Positions 1 through 7,374 of a stretch of 34,968 nt of DNA are shown here, one piece after another. Every line of letters starts with the position of its first letter. Position 1 is the stretch's first letter. Under the pieces are notes generated by a model. That model made no database searches and was not told where the DNA came from. It saw nothing but the letters and a program-made list of their open reading frames with translations. Source of the DNA: JBBILG01 sp037445085 (GTDB taxonomy: Bacteria > Pseudomonadota > Gammaproteobacteria > Burkholderiales > Methylophilaceae); NCBI GenBank assembly GCA_037445085.1, contig JBBILG010000008.1:1-34968 (forward strand). The letters run 5' to 3'. The position numbers and the translations under genes were made by a program.

Positions 1-1437
1 GCGCGCCACCTCGAACATGTCGCGGCTGTAGTCGAACACCATGAAGGCGCCGGCGGTGGGCAGGTCCTCGAAGGCGATGCGCCGGTCGAAGTCGGCGGTG
101 CCGATGCAGATGCCGGAGGGGCCGCTGATCTGCACCGCCAGCGTGTCCGCAGCGCCGCAGTCCTCCAGCACCTCGCGCACGCGGACGCCGAACGGATATT
201 CGTAAATGCCGGGGCGAGCGCAGTCGCCGGAGACGCTCAGAATCTTGGTGCCGGTCGATTTCACCGTGCCGATGGCGCGGTACCGGTCGCCGCCGTGCAG
301 GGCGACGTGCGCGGCAGCGCAGAAGGTCTCCACGTTATTCACGATGGTGGGCTGCTGCAGGTAGCCGTGGCTCACCGGGTAGGGCGGGCGGTTGCGCGGG
401 ATGCCGCGCTTGCCTTCCAGCGATTCGATGAGCGCAGACTCCTCGCCGCACACGTAGGCGCCGGCGCCGAGATGAATGGCAATATCGAAATCAAAGCCGT
501 TCTTTCCGCAGATGTTTCTGCCCAGCAGACCGTCACGCCGGCGGCGAGCGAGTACCTCTTCCAACTGCTCGCGCAGGTAGCGGTATTCGCCGCGCAGGTA
601 GAGAAAGCCCTGGCCGGCGCCAATGGCCCAGGCGGCCACCGTCATGCCCTCGAACACGAGATCGGCGTAGGTGTTGAGCAGCACGCGATCCTTGAAGGTG
701 CCGGGCTCGCCCTCGTCGGCGTTGCACACCACGTAGCGCATGGCGCCGGGGCTGGCGCGACAGGCCTGCCACTTCAGGCCGGTGGCGAAGCCGGCGCCGC
801 CGCGGCCGCGCAGGTTGGAGGTTTTGACTTCTTCGAGCGTCGCCCCGGCACCGCGCGCGAGGGCGGCGCGGATGGCATCGCCCGGCGCCAGTTGCTGGCC
901 GAGCAGCAAATCCTTGCGGCGGATGTTGTCGGCGATGTCGAACAGTTCGGCCGGCCAATCGGCGAGCGGCACGCGGTTCTGGATCAGATCGCAGACGAGG
1001 TCCGCGCGCACCCTCGTCATGCGCGGGATGGCACGGCCATTGACCAGAATGGCCGGCCCCTGGTCGCACATCCCGGTGCAGGAAGTGGTGTCCACCGAGA
1101 CCAGGCCATCCGCAGACACCCGGCCGCGCTCCACCCACAGCTTGTGGCACAAGGTATCGAGGAGTTCCAGGTTGCCCAGCATGCGGTCGGTGATGTTGTC
1201 GGAGAACAGCACGCGGTATTCGCCCGCCGGTTCGCGGTGCAGGAAGCTGTAAAAACCCGCCGTGCCCTCGACGCGGGCGCGCGGCAGGCCCAGGCACTCG
1301 GCGATGCGGGTGATGAGTTCCGGCGGCAGCCAGCCCAGCGGCTCCTGCGCATCGACGAGCACCTGCAGGGCATTGGCAGGGTCGTTGCCATGGCGCTGCA
1401 GCACGGCCGACAGGTGGGTTTCGGTGGCAGGGTTCAC
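1..1437 (-). CDS. hoxF: NAD-reducing hydrogenase diaphorase subunit HoxF (3' end outside window)
   Basis: This is the flavoprotein subunit of a soluble NAD-reducing [NiFe] hydrogenase, which passes electrons between the hydrogenase module and NAD(H) through FMN and Fe-S centres in the cytoplasm. The 479 visible residues comprise a NuoE-like domain (about 1-160) fused to a NuoF-like domain (about 185 onward). The glycine-rich FMN motif GRGGAGFATG is at 211-220, the NADH/FMN region CNADEGEPGTFKDR at 238-251 and GAGAYVCGEESALIE at 325-339. The fused architecture and these segments match Cupriavidus HoxF closely as I remember it, which argues against NuoF or FdsB. The C-terminal Fe-S cysteine motif and the rest (about 120 residues by family length) lie beyond position 1. 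The GTG start at 1437 follows GGAAGAAAG; an in-frame ATG at 1470 lacks a clear ribosome-binding site. hoxU, hoxY and hoxH would be expected to the left. Confidence 0.9.
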   Translation of the reverse strand, partial: MNPATETHLSAVLQRHGNDPANALQVLVDAQEPLGWLPPELITRIAECLGLPRARVEGTAGFYSFLHREPAGEYRVLFSDNITDRMLGNLELLDTLCHKLWVERGRVSADGLVSVDTTSCTGMCDQGPAILVNGRAIPRMTRVRADLVCDLIQNRVPLADWPAELFDIADNIRRKDLLLGQQLAPGDAIRAALARGAGATLEEVKTSNLRGRGGAGFATGLKWQACRASPGAMRYVVCNADEGEPGTFKDRVLLNTYADLVFEGMTVAAWAIGAGQGFLYLRGEYRYLREQLEEVLARRRRDGLLGRNICGKNGFDFDIAIHLGAGAYVCGEESALIESLEGKRGIPRNRPPYPVSHGYLQQPTIVNNVETFCAAAHVALHGGDRYRAIGTVKSTGTKILSVSGDCARPGIYEYPFGVRVREVLEDCGAADTLAVQISGPSGICIGTADFDRRIAFEDLPTAGAFMVFDYSRDMFEVAR

Positions 1438-1525
1438 GGTCTTTCTTCCATCCGGACGCCATTCCATCATATAACGAATCCGGGTGGCCAGGCAGGCTGC
1501 GGCCGCCCGTCCGTCATGAAACTTT

Positions 1526-1563
1526 CGTGACGCCGTCACGCATGGCCGATAATGCAGATTATC
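1526..1563. promoter_or_regulatory. Two short inverted repeats in the hoxF/pat divergent spacer
   Basis: The 169-bp spacer between the divergent hoxF and pat genes holds two perfect inverted repeats. CGTGAC-GCC-GTCACG is at 1526-1540 and GATAAT-GCAG-ATTATC at 1548-1563. The second contains a plausible -10-like GATAAT for pat, but no good -35 stands 17 bp before it. The first resembles a CRP half-site pair but has the wrong spacing (5 bp between GTGA and TCAC instead of 6). They are candidate operators, and the protein involved is unknown. Confidence 0.35.
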
Positions 1564-1606
1564 ATGGAGCGCGTACCGATTGCCCGTAACCGACAGGGTC
1601 TCCGTT

Positions 1607-4285
1607 ATGAGCCAGCACTATCTCAACGTCCTCTTCGCGCCGGCCTCCATTGCCGTGTTCGGCGCCAGCGACCGCACCGACTCGGTGGGCGGCGTGGTGT
1701 TCGCCAACCTGCGCAGCGGCGGCTTCCGGGGGCCGATCCACCCCGTCAACCCCAAGCGCCGCGAAGTGCAAGGGGTGCCTGCCTACACCTCGCTGGACGA
1801 TATCGCCGGGCCGGTGGAGCTGGCGGTGATCGCCACGCCGGCCGCCAGCGTGGCGGACATCATCGAGGCGTGCGGGCGCAAGGGGGTGCGCGCCGCCGTG
1901 GTGTTGACCGCTGGTTTCGCCGAGACCGGGCCGCACGGTGCGGCGCTGGAGAAGCGCCTGCAGGAAGCGGCGCGCCTGCACGGCCTGCGCTTCATCGGCC
2001 CCAACTGCCTGGGGGTGATGCGCCCCTCCATCGGCCTCAACGCCACCTTCAACAAGGGCGGCGCCAATCCCGGAGGACTGGCGCTGGTGTCGCAGTCGGG
2101 TGCACTGTGCACCGCCATCCTCGACTGGGCCCAGGTCAACGATGTCGGCTTTTCCAGCGTGATTTCCATGGGGGCCTCGGCGGACGTGGATTTCGGCGAG
2201 ATCCTCGATTTCCTGGTGCACGACCCGCACACCGAGAGCATCCTGATGTATATCGAGGGCATCCGCCACGCGCGCCGCTTCATGAGCGCGCTGCGCGCCG
2301 CCGCGCGCGTCAAGCCGGTGATCGCGGTCAAGGTCGGCCGTCATGCCGCGGGCCGTCAGGCGGCCAAGTCGCACACCGGGGCGCTGGTGGGGGCGGATGA
2401 CGTGTTCGACGCGGCCCTGCGTCGCGCCGGCGTGGTGCGCGTGCAGACCATCGTGCAACTGTTCTCGGTGGCCAAGGCGCTATCCTCGCACTGGCGTCCG
2501 TGCGGCAACCGGCTGGCTATCGTCACCAACGGCGGCGGCCCCGGCGTGATGGCCTCCGACCGCGCCGCCGACTTGGGCGTGGCGCTGGCGCAGCTGTCGG
2601 AGCCGACCATGGCCGCGCTCAACGCCGCCCTGCCGGCGGTGTGGTCGCACGGCAACCCCGTCGACGTCATCGGCGACGCCACCCCGGAGCGCTACGAGGC
2701 AGCCGTCTCCGCCTGTCTGGCCGACGAGGGGGTGGACGGTGTGCTGGTGATCCTCACGCCGCAGGCGATGACAGCACCGGCGGCGGTGGCCGACGCGGTG
2801 GTCCGCGCCGGCCGGAGTTCGAAGAAACCCCTGCTCACCTGCTGGATGGGCGAGGCGCAGGTGAACGAAGGCCGCGCCAGGCTTGCCGCCGCTCACATCA
2901 CCCATTTCCGCACGCCGGAGCCGGCGGTGGAGACCTTCTCCTTCCTTTCCGCCTACTATCACAACCAGCAACTGCTGCTGCACGCGCCGGGGCCGCTCGG
3001 CCACGAAGGGGCGCCGGACATCGACGGCGCGCGCATGATCATCGAGGCGGCGCTGGCCGAACGCAGGACGGTGCTCTCGGAAATGGAATCCAAGGCGCTA
3101 CTCGCCGCCTTCCACGTGCCGGTGGCGCACACCATGATCGCGCGCTCGCCGTCCGAGGCGCTGATGCTGGCCGAGCAGATCGGTTTTCCGGTGGCGATGA
3201 AGGTCAACTCACCCGACATTACCCACAAAAGCGATGTCGGCGGCGTGCGCCTGGGACTGGACAACGCCCAATCGGTGCGCGCGGCTTTCCAGGAGATCAG
3301 CGACAGCGTGCGTCGCCATGCGCCTGCGGCGCGCTTGGACGGCATTGCGGTGGAGCCCATGATCAAGCGTCGCAACGGCCGTGAATTGCTGGTGGGTGTG
3401 GTGGCCGACCCGGTGTTCGGCCCGGTCGTCACTTTTGGTGCCGGCGGCACCATGGTGGAAGTGATGGGCGACCGCGCGGTGGCGCTGCCGCCGCTCAACC
3501 GCACCCTGATCCGCAGCATGATCGCCAGCACCCGCGCCGCCAGGATGCTGGGTGAATTCCGCGGCATGCCGCCGGTGGCCATGGAGCGACTGGAAGCGGT
3601 GCTGCTGCGCGTGTCGGAAATGGTATGCGAGCTGCCCTGGCTGCGCGAGATGGACATCAATCCGCTTATCGTGGACGAAACCGGCGCCTTTGCCGTGGAC
3701 GCGCGCGTGGTGCTCGGCCCGGCGCAGCCCGGCGCCGGGCGTTACGGCCACATGGCCATCCATCCTTACCCCACCCGCCTGGTCACCGACTGGCAGCTCG
3801 GCGACGGCACGCCCGTCACCCTGCGCCCCATCCGCCCCGAGGATGCCGAAATGGTGCGTGCCTTCGTGCGCGGACTCTCGGACGAGACGCGTTACCTGCG
3901 CTATCTCAGCACGCAGCGCGAACTGACGCCGGCGATGACGGCACACTTCACCCAGATCGACTACGACCGCGAGATGGCGCTGATCGCCGTCGTCGGGGCA
4001 GGCGCAGCGGACACCATGGTCGGCGTGGCGCGCTACGCCATCAATCCGGACGGGGTGAGCTGCGAATTTGCGCTGGTGGTGGCGGATGCCTGGCAGGGCC
4101 GCGGCGTCGGCCACAAGCTGCTCACCACCCTGATGGAGGAGGCGCGCAACAAGGGGCTGCACAGCATGGAAGGCGACGTGCTGGCAATCAACAGCAACAT
4201 GCTGCAACTGGTGCGGGCGCTGGGCTTCACGGTGAGGGCGCGCGCCGACGACCCCACGACGAAACGCGTGAGCTACAGCCTGTAG
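1607..4285 (+). CDS. PatZ/Pat-type GNAT protein lysine acetyltransferase with NDP-forming acyl-CoA synthetase domain
   Basis: This 892-residue protein has the architecture of E. coli PatZ (YfiQ) and Salmonella Pat, which acetylate lysines of acetyl-CoA synthetase and other enzymes. Residues 1 to about 450 form CoA-binding and succinyl-CoA-ligase-like domains, about 485-700 an ATP-grasp domain (GFPVAMKVNSPDITHKSDVGG from 526), and about 737-892 the GNAT domain. The acetyl-CoA loop QGRGVG is at 830-835, and Glu820 in CEFALVV aligns with the catalytic glutamate of Salmonella Pat. Unlike E. coli PatZ as I recall it, the synthetase domain keeps a histidine at the phospho-histidine position (His256 in KSHTGALVG). 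The ATG at 1607 matches the family N-terminus (MSQHYLNVLFAPASIAVFGAS); an upstream TTG at 1580 is less likely. The gene stands alone, divergent from hoxF and convergent with the MarR gene. Confidence 0.9.
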   Translation: MSQHYLNVLFAPASIAVFGASDRTDSVGGVVFANLRSGGFRGPIHPVNPKRREVQGVPAYTSLDDIAGPVELAVIATPAASVADIIEACGRKGVRAAVVLTAGFAETGPHGAALEKRLQEAARLHGLRFIGPNCLGVMRPSIGLNATFNKGGANPGGLALVSQSGALCTAILDWAQVNDVGFSSVISMGASADVDFGEILDFLVHDPHTESILMYIEGIRHARRFMSALRAAARVKPVIAVKVGRHAAGRQAAKSHTGALVGADDVFDAALRRAGVVRVQTIVQLFSVAKALSSHWRPCGNRLAIVTNGGGPGVMASDRAADLGVALAQLSEPTMAALNAALPAVWSHGNPVDVIGDATPERYEAAVSACLADEGVDGVLVILTPQAMTAPAAVADAVVRAGRSSKKPLLTCWMGEAQVNEGRARLAAAHITHFRTPEPAVETFSFLSAYYHNQQLLLHAPGPLGHEGAPDIDGARMIIEAALAERRTVLSEMESKALLAAFHVPVAHTMIARSPSEALMLAEQIGFPVAMKVNSPDITHKSDVGGVRLGLDNAQSVRAAFQEISDSVRRHAPAARLDGIAVEPMIKRRNGRELLVGVVADPVFGPVVTFGAGGTMVEVMGDRAVALPPLNRTLIRSMIASTRAARMLGEFRGMPPVAMERLEAVLLRVSEMVCELPWLREMDINPLIVDETGAFAVDARVVLGPAQPGAGRYGHMAIHPYPTRLVTDWQLGDGTPVTLRPIRPEDAEMVRAFVRGLSDETRYLRYLSTQRELTPAMTAHFTQIDYDREMALIAVVGAGAADTMVGVARYAINPDGVSCEFALVVADAWQGRGVGHKLLTTLMEEARNKGLHSMEGDVLAINSNMLQLVRALGFTVRARADDPTTKRVSYSL

Positions 4286-4299
4286 CGGCCGCGCCGGGC

Positions 4300-4325
4300 A
4301 AAAAAAAGCGGGCCTTTCGGCCCGC
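4300..4325 (-). terminator. Intrinsic terminator downstream of the marR gene
   Basis: On the minus strand a 7-bp stem GCGGGCC / GGCCCGC closes a GAAA loop (stem arms 4319-4325 and 4308-4314). It is followed directly by eight T residues (the A-run at 4300-4307 on the plus strand). The orientation serves the minus-strand marR transcript, about 70 nt past its stop codon. It lies 15 nt after the pat stop, but no T-run follows on the plus strand. Confidence 0.85.
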
Positions 4326-4392
4326 GCAGGGAGGAGACGTAGAAACTGGAGATGAGCAAAGTTTCGTTCCGTCTACCCAGAGGAGATTCCGG

Positions 4393-4887
4393 TCAATCGT
4401 AGTCAGCATGCGCCAGCTTCGAAAGCAGCGCCGTCAGTTGTTCCATTTCGCCGCCGGTCAGCGCGCGCGCGAGCCAGCCGTCCACTTCCGCCCGCAGGTC
4501 GGCCATCAGCTTTTCCAGCAGTGGCAGGGCGCCTGCGGTCAGCGCCACCGGCTTGATGCGCCGGTCTCCGTCGTGCTCCGGCCGCGTCACCAGTCCTTTC
4601 GCTTCGAGCTGTGCCAGCACCTTGGTCAGGCCGCCGGAGGTGATCAGCATGGACTGCTGCATCTCCGAGGGCGTCAGCATGTGCGGACGCGGCGTGCGCC
4701 GCAGACTTGCCAGCGCCGAGAATTCGACCAGGCTGAGATCGTTGGCGGCCAGCACCCGCGACATGCGCGCGTCGTTGATCAACTGTGCCTGCAACAGGAA
4801 CAGCCGCAGCGGGAACGTCTGCGGGTCGAACGACTCCGGCCAGTACTGCCGGGTCGTGTCAATGGCGGCCAAGATCTTGTCTGACAT
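4393..4887 (-). CDS. MarR-family transcriptional regulator
   Basis: This is a 164-residue dimeric winged-helix regulator of the MarR family. The helix-turn-helix is in the middle (HMLTPSEMQQSMLITSGGLT), followed by the recognition/wing segment LEAKGLVTRPEHDGDRR, the typical DxDRR wing. MarR proteins usually repress their own promoter and a neighbouring gene until a small phenolic ligand or oxidant releases them. A perfect 28-bp palindrome 23 bp before the start codon is the obvious operator. The ATG at 4887 was chosen because it gives a normal family length and lies downstream of the operator. The frame stays open to an ATG at 5100, but that extension would run through the operator and shows no family similarity. 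The gene is monocistronic, with a terminator at 4300-4325. Its ligand and targets cannot be inferred. Confidence 0.9.
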   Translation of the reverse strand: MSDKILAAIDTTRQYWPESFDPQTFPLRLFLLQAQLINDARMSRVLAANDLSLVEFSALASLRRTPRPHMLTPSEMQQSMLITSGGLTKVLAQLEAKGLVTRPEHDGDRRIKPVALTAGALPLLEKLMADLRAEVDGWLARALTGGEMEQLTALLSKLAHADYD

Positions 4888-4909
4888 TGTGGATGCAATG
4901 ATAGCAGCC

Positions 4910-4937
4910 AATTGATTATCTTGCAAGATAATCAATT
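4910..4937. promoter_or_regulatory. 28-bp perfect palindrome, probable MarR operator
   Basis: The arms AATTGATTATCTTG and CAAGATAATCAATT are exact reverse complements with no spacer (centre between 4923 and 4924). The element is AT-rich in an otherwise GC-rich region and lies just upstream of the marR ATG at 4887. The central ATCTTGCAAGAT core is of the type bound by MarR-family dimers. Autoregulation is inferred from position. Confidence 0.8.
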
Positions 4938-5093
4938 CCCGCAGGCGGCGTGAGCCTATCGCGGCCGTTTGAGTCGCCGCTTCGGCGAGGCTTGCGCGTG
5001 AAGCCGGTGACCACACGCCCCCCCACACCTCGAAAGACTGGCCGGCGCCGACGTCGATGACCGGGTAGTTGCGGTTGGCGGGCGTGCGGGGCC

Positions 5094-5110
5094 AGCGCAC
5101 AGTGTGCGCT
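5094..5110. repeat. Short palindrome at the pdxA stop codon
   Basis: AGCGCACA-G-TGTGCGCT is a 17-bp inverted repeat that overlaps the last base of the pdxA stop codon. On the minus strand it could form a hairpin at the end of the lptD-surA-pdxA message. It lacks a T-run, so it is not a standard terminator. The remaining 156 bp up to the MarR operator (4938-5093) contain no gene I can recognise. Confidence 0.3.
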
Positions 5111-6078
5111 CAGGGGCGTGCGCTACGGACGATGGCGGCGGCGAGGTCGATGGCGGCGTACAGGCTGCCGGGGTCGGCGCGGTCGGTGCCGGCCAGTTCC
5201 AGTGCGGTGCCGTGATCGACCGAAGTACGGATGAAGGGCAGGCCCAGGGTGACGTTGACGCCTTCGCCGAAGCTGGCGTGCTTGAGCACCGGCAGACCCT
5301 GGTCGTGATACATGGCGAGAAAGGCATCGGCGGTGCGCAGATTGGCTTGCGAGAACAGGGTGTCGGCCGGCAGCGGGCCAGTCAGGTGCAGGCCCTCGGC
5401 GCGCAGGCGCTCCAGTACCGGAATGATGATTGCGATTTCCTCGCGGCCGAGGTGGCCGCCTTCACCGGCGTGCGGGTTGAGGCCAGCGACCAGGATGCGC
5501 GGACGGGCGATGCCGAAACGCTGCGTCAGTGACTGGTGCAGGATGCGCAGGGTGGCGGTCAGTCCCTCGCGCGTGATGGCGTCCGGCACGGCGCGCAGCG
5601 GCAGGTGGGTGGTGGCGAGTGCGACGCGCATGCCGCCGCCCACCAGCATCATCACCACCCGCGGCGTGCCGGCCAGCTCGGCGAGAAACTCGGTGTGGCC
5701 GCTGAAGGAGATGCCGGCGTCATTGATGATGCCTTTGTGCACCGGCGCGGTGACCATGGCATCAAACTCGCCGGTAAGGCAGCCCTGCGCCGCGAGCCGC
5801 AGGGTTTGCAGCACATAGGCGCTGTTGGCGGGATCGGGCACGCCCGGGGTGACGGGCACGGCAAGAGGCAGGTGGCGGACGCCGAACCCGCCCGCCGGCA
5901 GGCCCAGCCGTCGGGCGCGCTGCTCCAGCAGAGTGCGGTCGGCGAATACGGTGAGGTCCGCGGCGGGCGGGCGCCGCGCCAGCATAACGCAGAGGTCGGG
6001 GCCGATGCCGGCCGGTTCGCCGGCGGTCAGCGCGATGCGGGGGCGCTCAGAATTTGTCTTCGAGACGGTATTCGACAT
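5110..6078 (-). CDS. pdxA: 4-hydroxythreonine-4-phosphate dehydrogenase PdxA
   Basis: PdxA oxidises 4-phosphohydroxy-L-threonine with NAD(P)+ in the DXP-dependent pyridoxal phosphate pathway. The 322 residues show the family signatures in order: TAGEPAGIGPD at 18-28, APVHKGIINDAGISFSGHTE at 111-130, LNPHAGEGGHLG at 200-211, and AMYHDQGLPVLK at 255-266 followed by TLGLPFIRTSVDHGTA. The metal-binding histidines are His158, His203 and His258, eight below the E. coli numbering. The ATG at 6078 overlaps the end of surA by 32 nt and has only a weak ribosome-binding site, so translation is probably coupled. It is the last gene of the lptD-surA-pdxA operon. The ksgA gene that follows pdxA in enterics and pseudomonads is absent here. 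Confidence 0.97.
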   Translation of the reverse strand: MSNTVSKTNSERPRIALTAGEPAGIGPDLCVMLARRPPAADLTVFADRTLLEQRARRLGLPAGGFGVRHLPLAVPVTPGVPDPANSAYVLQTLRLAAQGCLTGEFDAMVTAPVHKGIINDAGISFSGHTEFLAELAGTPRVVMMLVGGGMRVALATTHLPLRAVPDAITREGLTATLRILHQSLTQRFGIARPRILVAGLNPHAGEGGHLGREEIAIIIPVLERLRAEGLHLTGPLPADTLFSQANLRTADAFLAMYHDQGLPVLKHASFGEGVNVTLGLPFIRTSVDHGTALELAGTDRADPGSLYAAIDLAAAIVRSARP

Positions 6079-7366
6079 AGGCGCGGTCGCGCAGCTCGCG
6101 CAGCCACTCCTCGTAGGCTTCCTCGGACTTGCGGGCACGGATTTCCTGGCGCGCCTTGAGGCGGGCGGCTTCCTTGGTCATGTCCTGGGTGCGGCGTTCC
6201 AGCACCTGGATGAGGTGGAAGCCGAATGGCGTGCGCACCGGCGGGCTGATCTCGCCCGGTTGCAGTTCGTTCATGGCCTTTTCGAATTCCGGCACGGTGT
6301 CGCCCGGGTTGACCCAGCCCAGCAGGCCGCCGCTGGCTGCGCTGCCGTCCTCGGAATGCAGCCGGGCCAGTTCGGCGAAACTGGCGCCGCCATGCACCAG
6401 ACGCTCGCGCAGGTCGCTGAGGCGGTGCCTCGCGTCGTCCTCGGAGACCACTTCGCTCAGCTTGATGAGGATGTGCTGCACGCGCGTCTGCTGCACCATG
6501 AGCGGCGAGGAGCCGCCGCGGCGCGCATCGACGCGCAGGATGTGGAAGCCGTTGGGGCTGCGCAGGACGGGCGAGATCTGCCCGGCCTGCAGCGGCTGCA
6601 CCGCATCGGCGAACAGGCCGGGGAGCTGGTCCAGCTTCTTCCAGCCCAGACCGCCGCCTTCCAGTGCGTTGGGCGCGTCGGAATGGCGCGCCGACACTTC
6701 GGCGAAGCTCTCGCCCGCCTGCAGGCGGGCGAGCACGTCCTGCGCCTTGCGTTCCAGTCGTTGCAACGTGTCGGGGTCGGCCTCCTCTGGGGTGCGGATG
6801 AGGATGTGCGAGATGTCGAATTCGTCCGGCTCCGCCGGACGCGAGGCGCGGGTGGTCAGCAGGTTGTCGATCTCGGCTTCGGTGACGATGATGCGGTTGT
6901 CCACCTCGCGCTCGCGCAGGCGCGCCAGGATGATTTCGTTGCGGATATCCTCGCGGAATTTGGCGAACGCGATGCCGTCCGCCTCCAGCGCCTCGCGGAA
7001 CTGGCCTAGGGTGAGCCGGTTCTGCTCGGCGATGCGTTCCATGGTGCGGTCCAGTTGGCTGTCGTCCACACGCAGCCCGGTCTGCGCGGCGAGCTGTAAC
7101 TGCAGGCGGTCGTTGATCATGCGTTCCAGCACCTGTTTTTCCAGGGCGTCCTGCGGCGATCGTGCCACCCCCTGCTTCTCCAGTTGGCCGAGCACGATGC
7201 GGATGCGGTCCTGCAGTTCGCCGTAGGTGATGACTTCGCGGTCGACCACGGCGACGATGCGGTCGATCTGCATCACCGGGGTGCGGGGCGCGGCCTGGGC
7301 GACGACGGCCAGCAGGAGGAGAACGGCGGACAGGATGAGGCGTGACAGTGCGGTGTCGTGTGGCAT
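6047..7366 (-). CDS. surA: Periplasmic chaperone / peptidyl-prolyl isomerase SurA
   Basis: SurA escorts unfolded outer-membrane proteins, LptD among them, across the periplasm to the BAM complex. The 439-residue protein begins with a signal peptide (hydrophobic core about 9-22, likely cleavage after AQA at 25). It then has the N-terminal chaperone domain, two parvulin domains (P1 about 183-280, starting EFDISHILIRT; P2 about 293-392, starting TRVQHILIKL) and a short C-terminal helix. The length is close to E. coli SurA (428). The ATG at 7366 lies 8 nt after the lptD stop codon. Co-transcription of lptD, surA and pdxA is conserved and makes sense, since SurA is needed to fold LptD. Confidence 0.96.
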   Translation of the reverse strand: MPHDTALSRLILSAVLLLLAVVAQAAPRTPVMQIDRIVAVVDREVITYGELQDRIRIVLGQLEKQGVARSPQDALEKQVLERMINDRLQLQLAAQTGLRVDDSQLDRTMERIAEQNRLTLGQFREALEADGIAFAKFREDIRNEIILARLREREVDNRIIVTEAEIDNLLTTRASRPAEPDEFDISHILIRTPEEADPDTLQRLERKAQDVLARLQAGESFAEVSARHSDAPNALEGGGLGWKKLDQLPGLFADAVQPLQAGQISPVLRSPNGFHILRVDARRGGSSPLMVQQTRVQHILIKLSEVVSEDDARHRLSDLRERLVHGGASFAELARLHSEDGSAASGGLLGWVNPGDTVPEFEKAMNELQPGEISPPVRTPFGFHLIQVLERRTQDMTKEAARLKARQEIRARKSEEAYEEWLRELRDRAYVEYRLEDKF

Positions 7367-7374
7367 GGGCGGAC

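Noticed and set aside
295..1530. A 411-codon plus-strand frame
   Set aside because: It is antisense to hoxF, whose product is clearly recognisable on the minus strand.
1526..1540. CRP-like site CGTGAC-GCC-GTCACG
   Set aside because: The spacing between GTGA and TCAC is 5 bp rather than the 6 bp required for CRP. It is kept only as an unassigned inverted repeat.
4888..5100. A 71-residue N-terminal extension of the MarR protein
   Set aside because: The frame is open, but it would translate through the palindromic operator and the extension has no similarity to MarR proteins. The normal start at 4887 gives the usual length.
5094..5110. Palindrome after pdxA as an intrinsic terminator
   Set aside because: There is no T-run after the stem on the minus strand.
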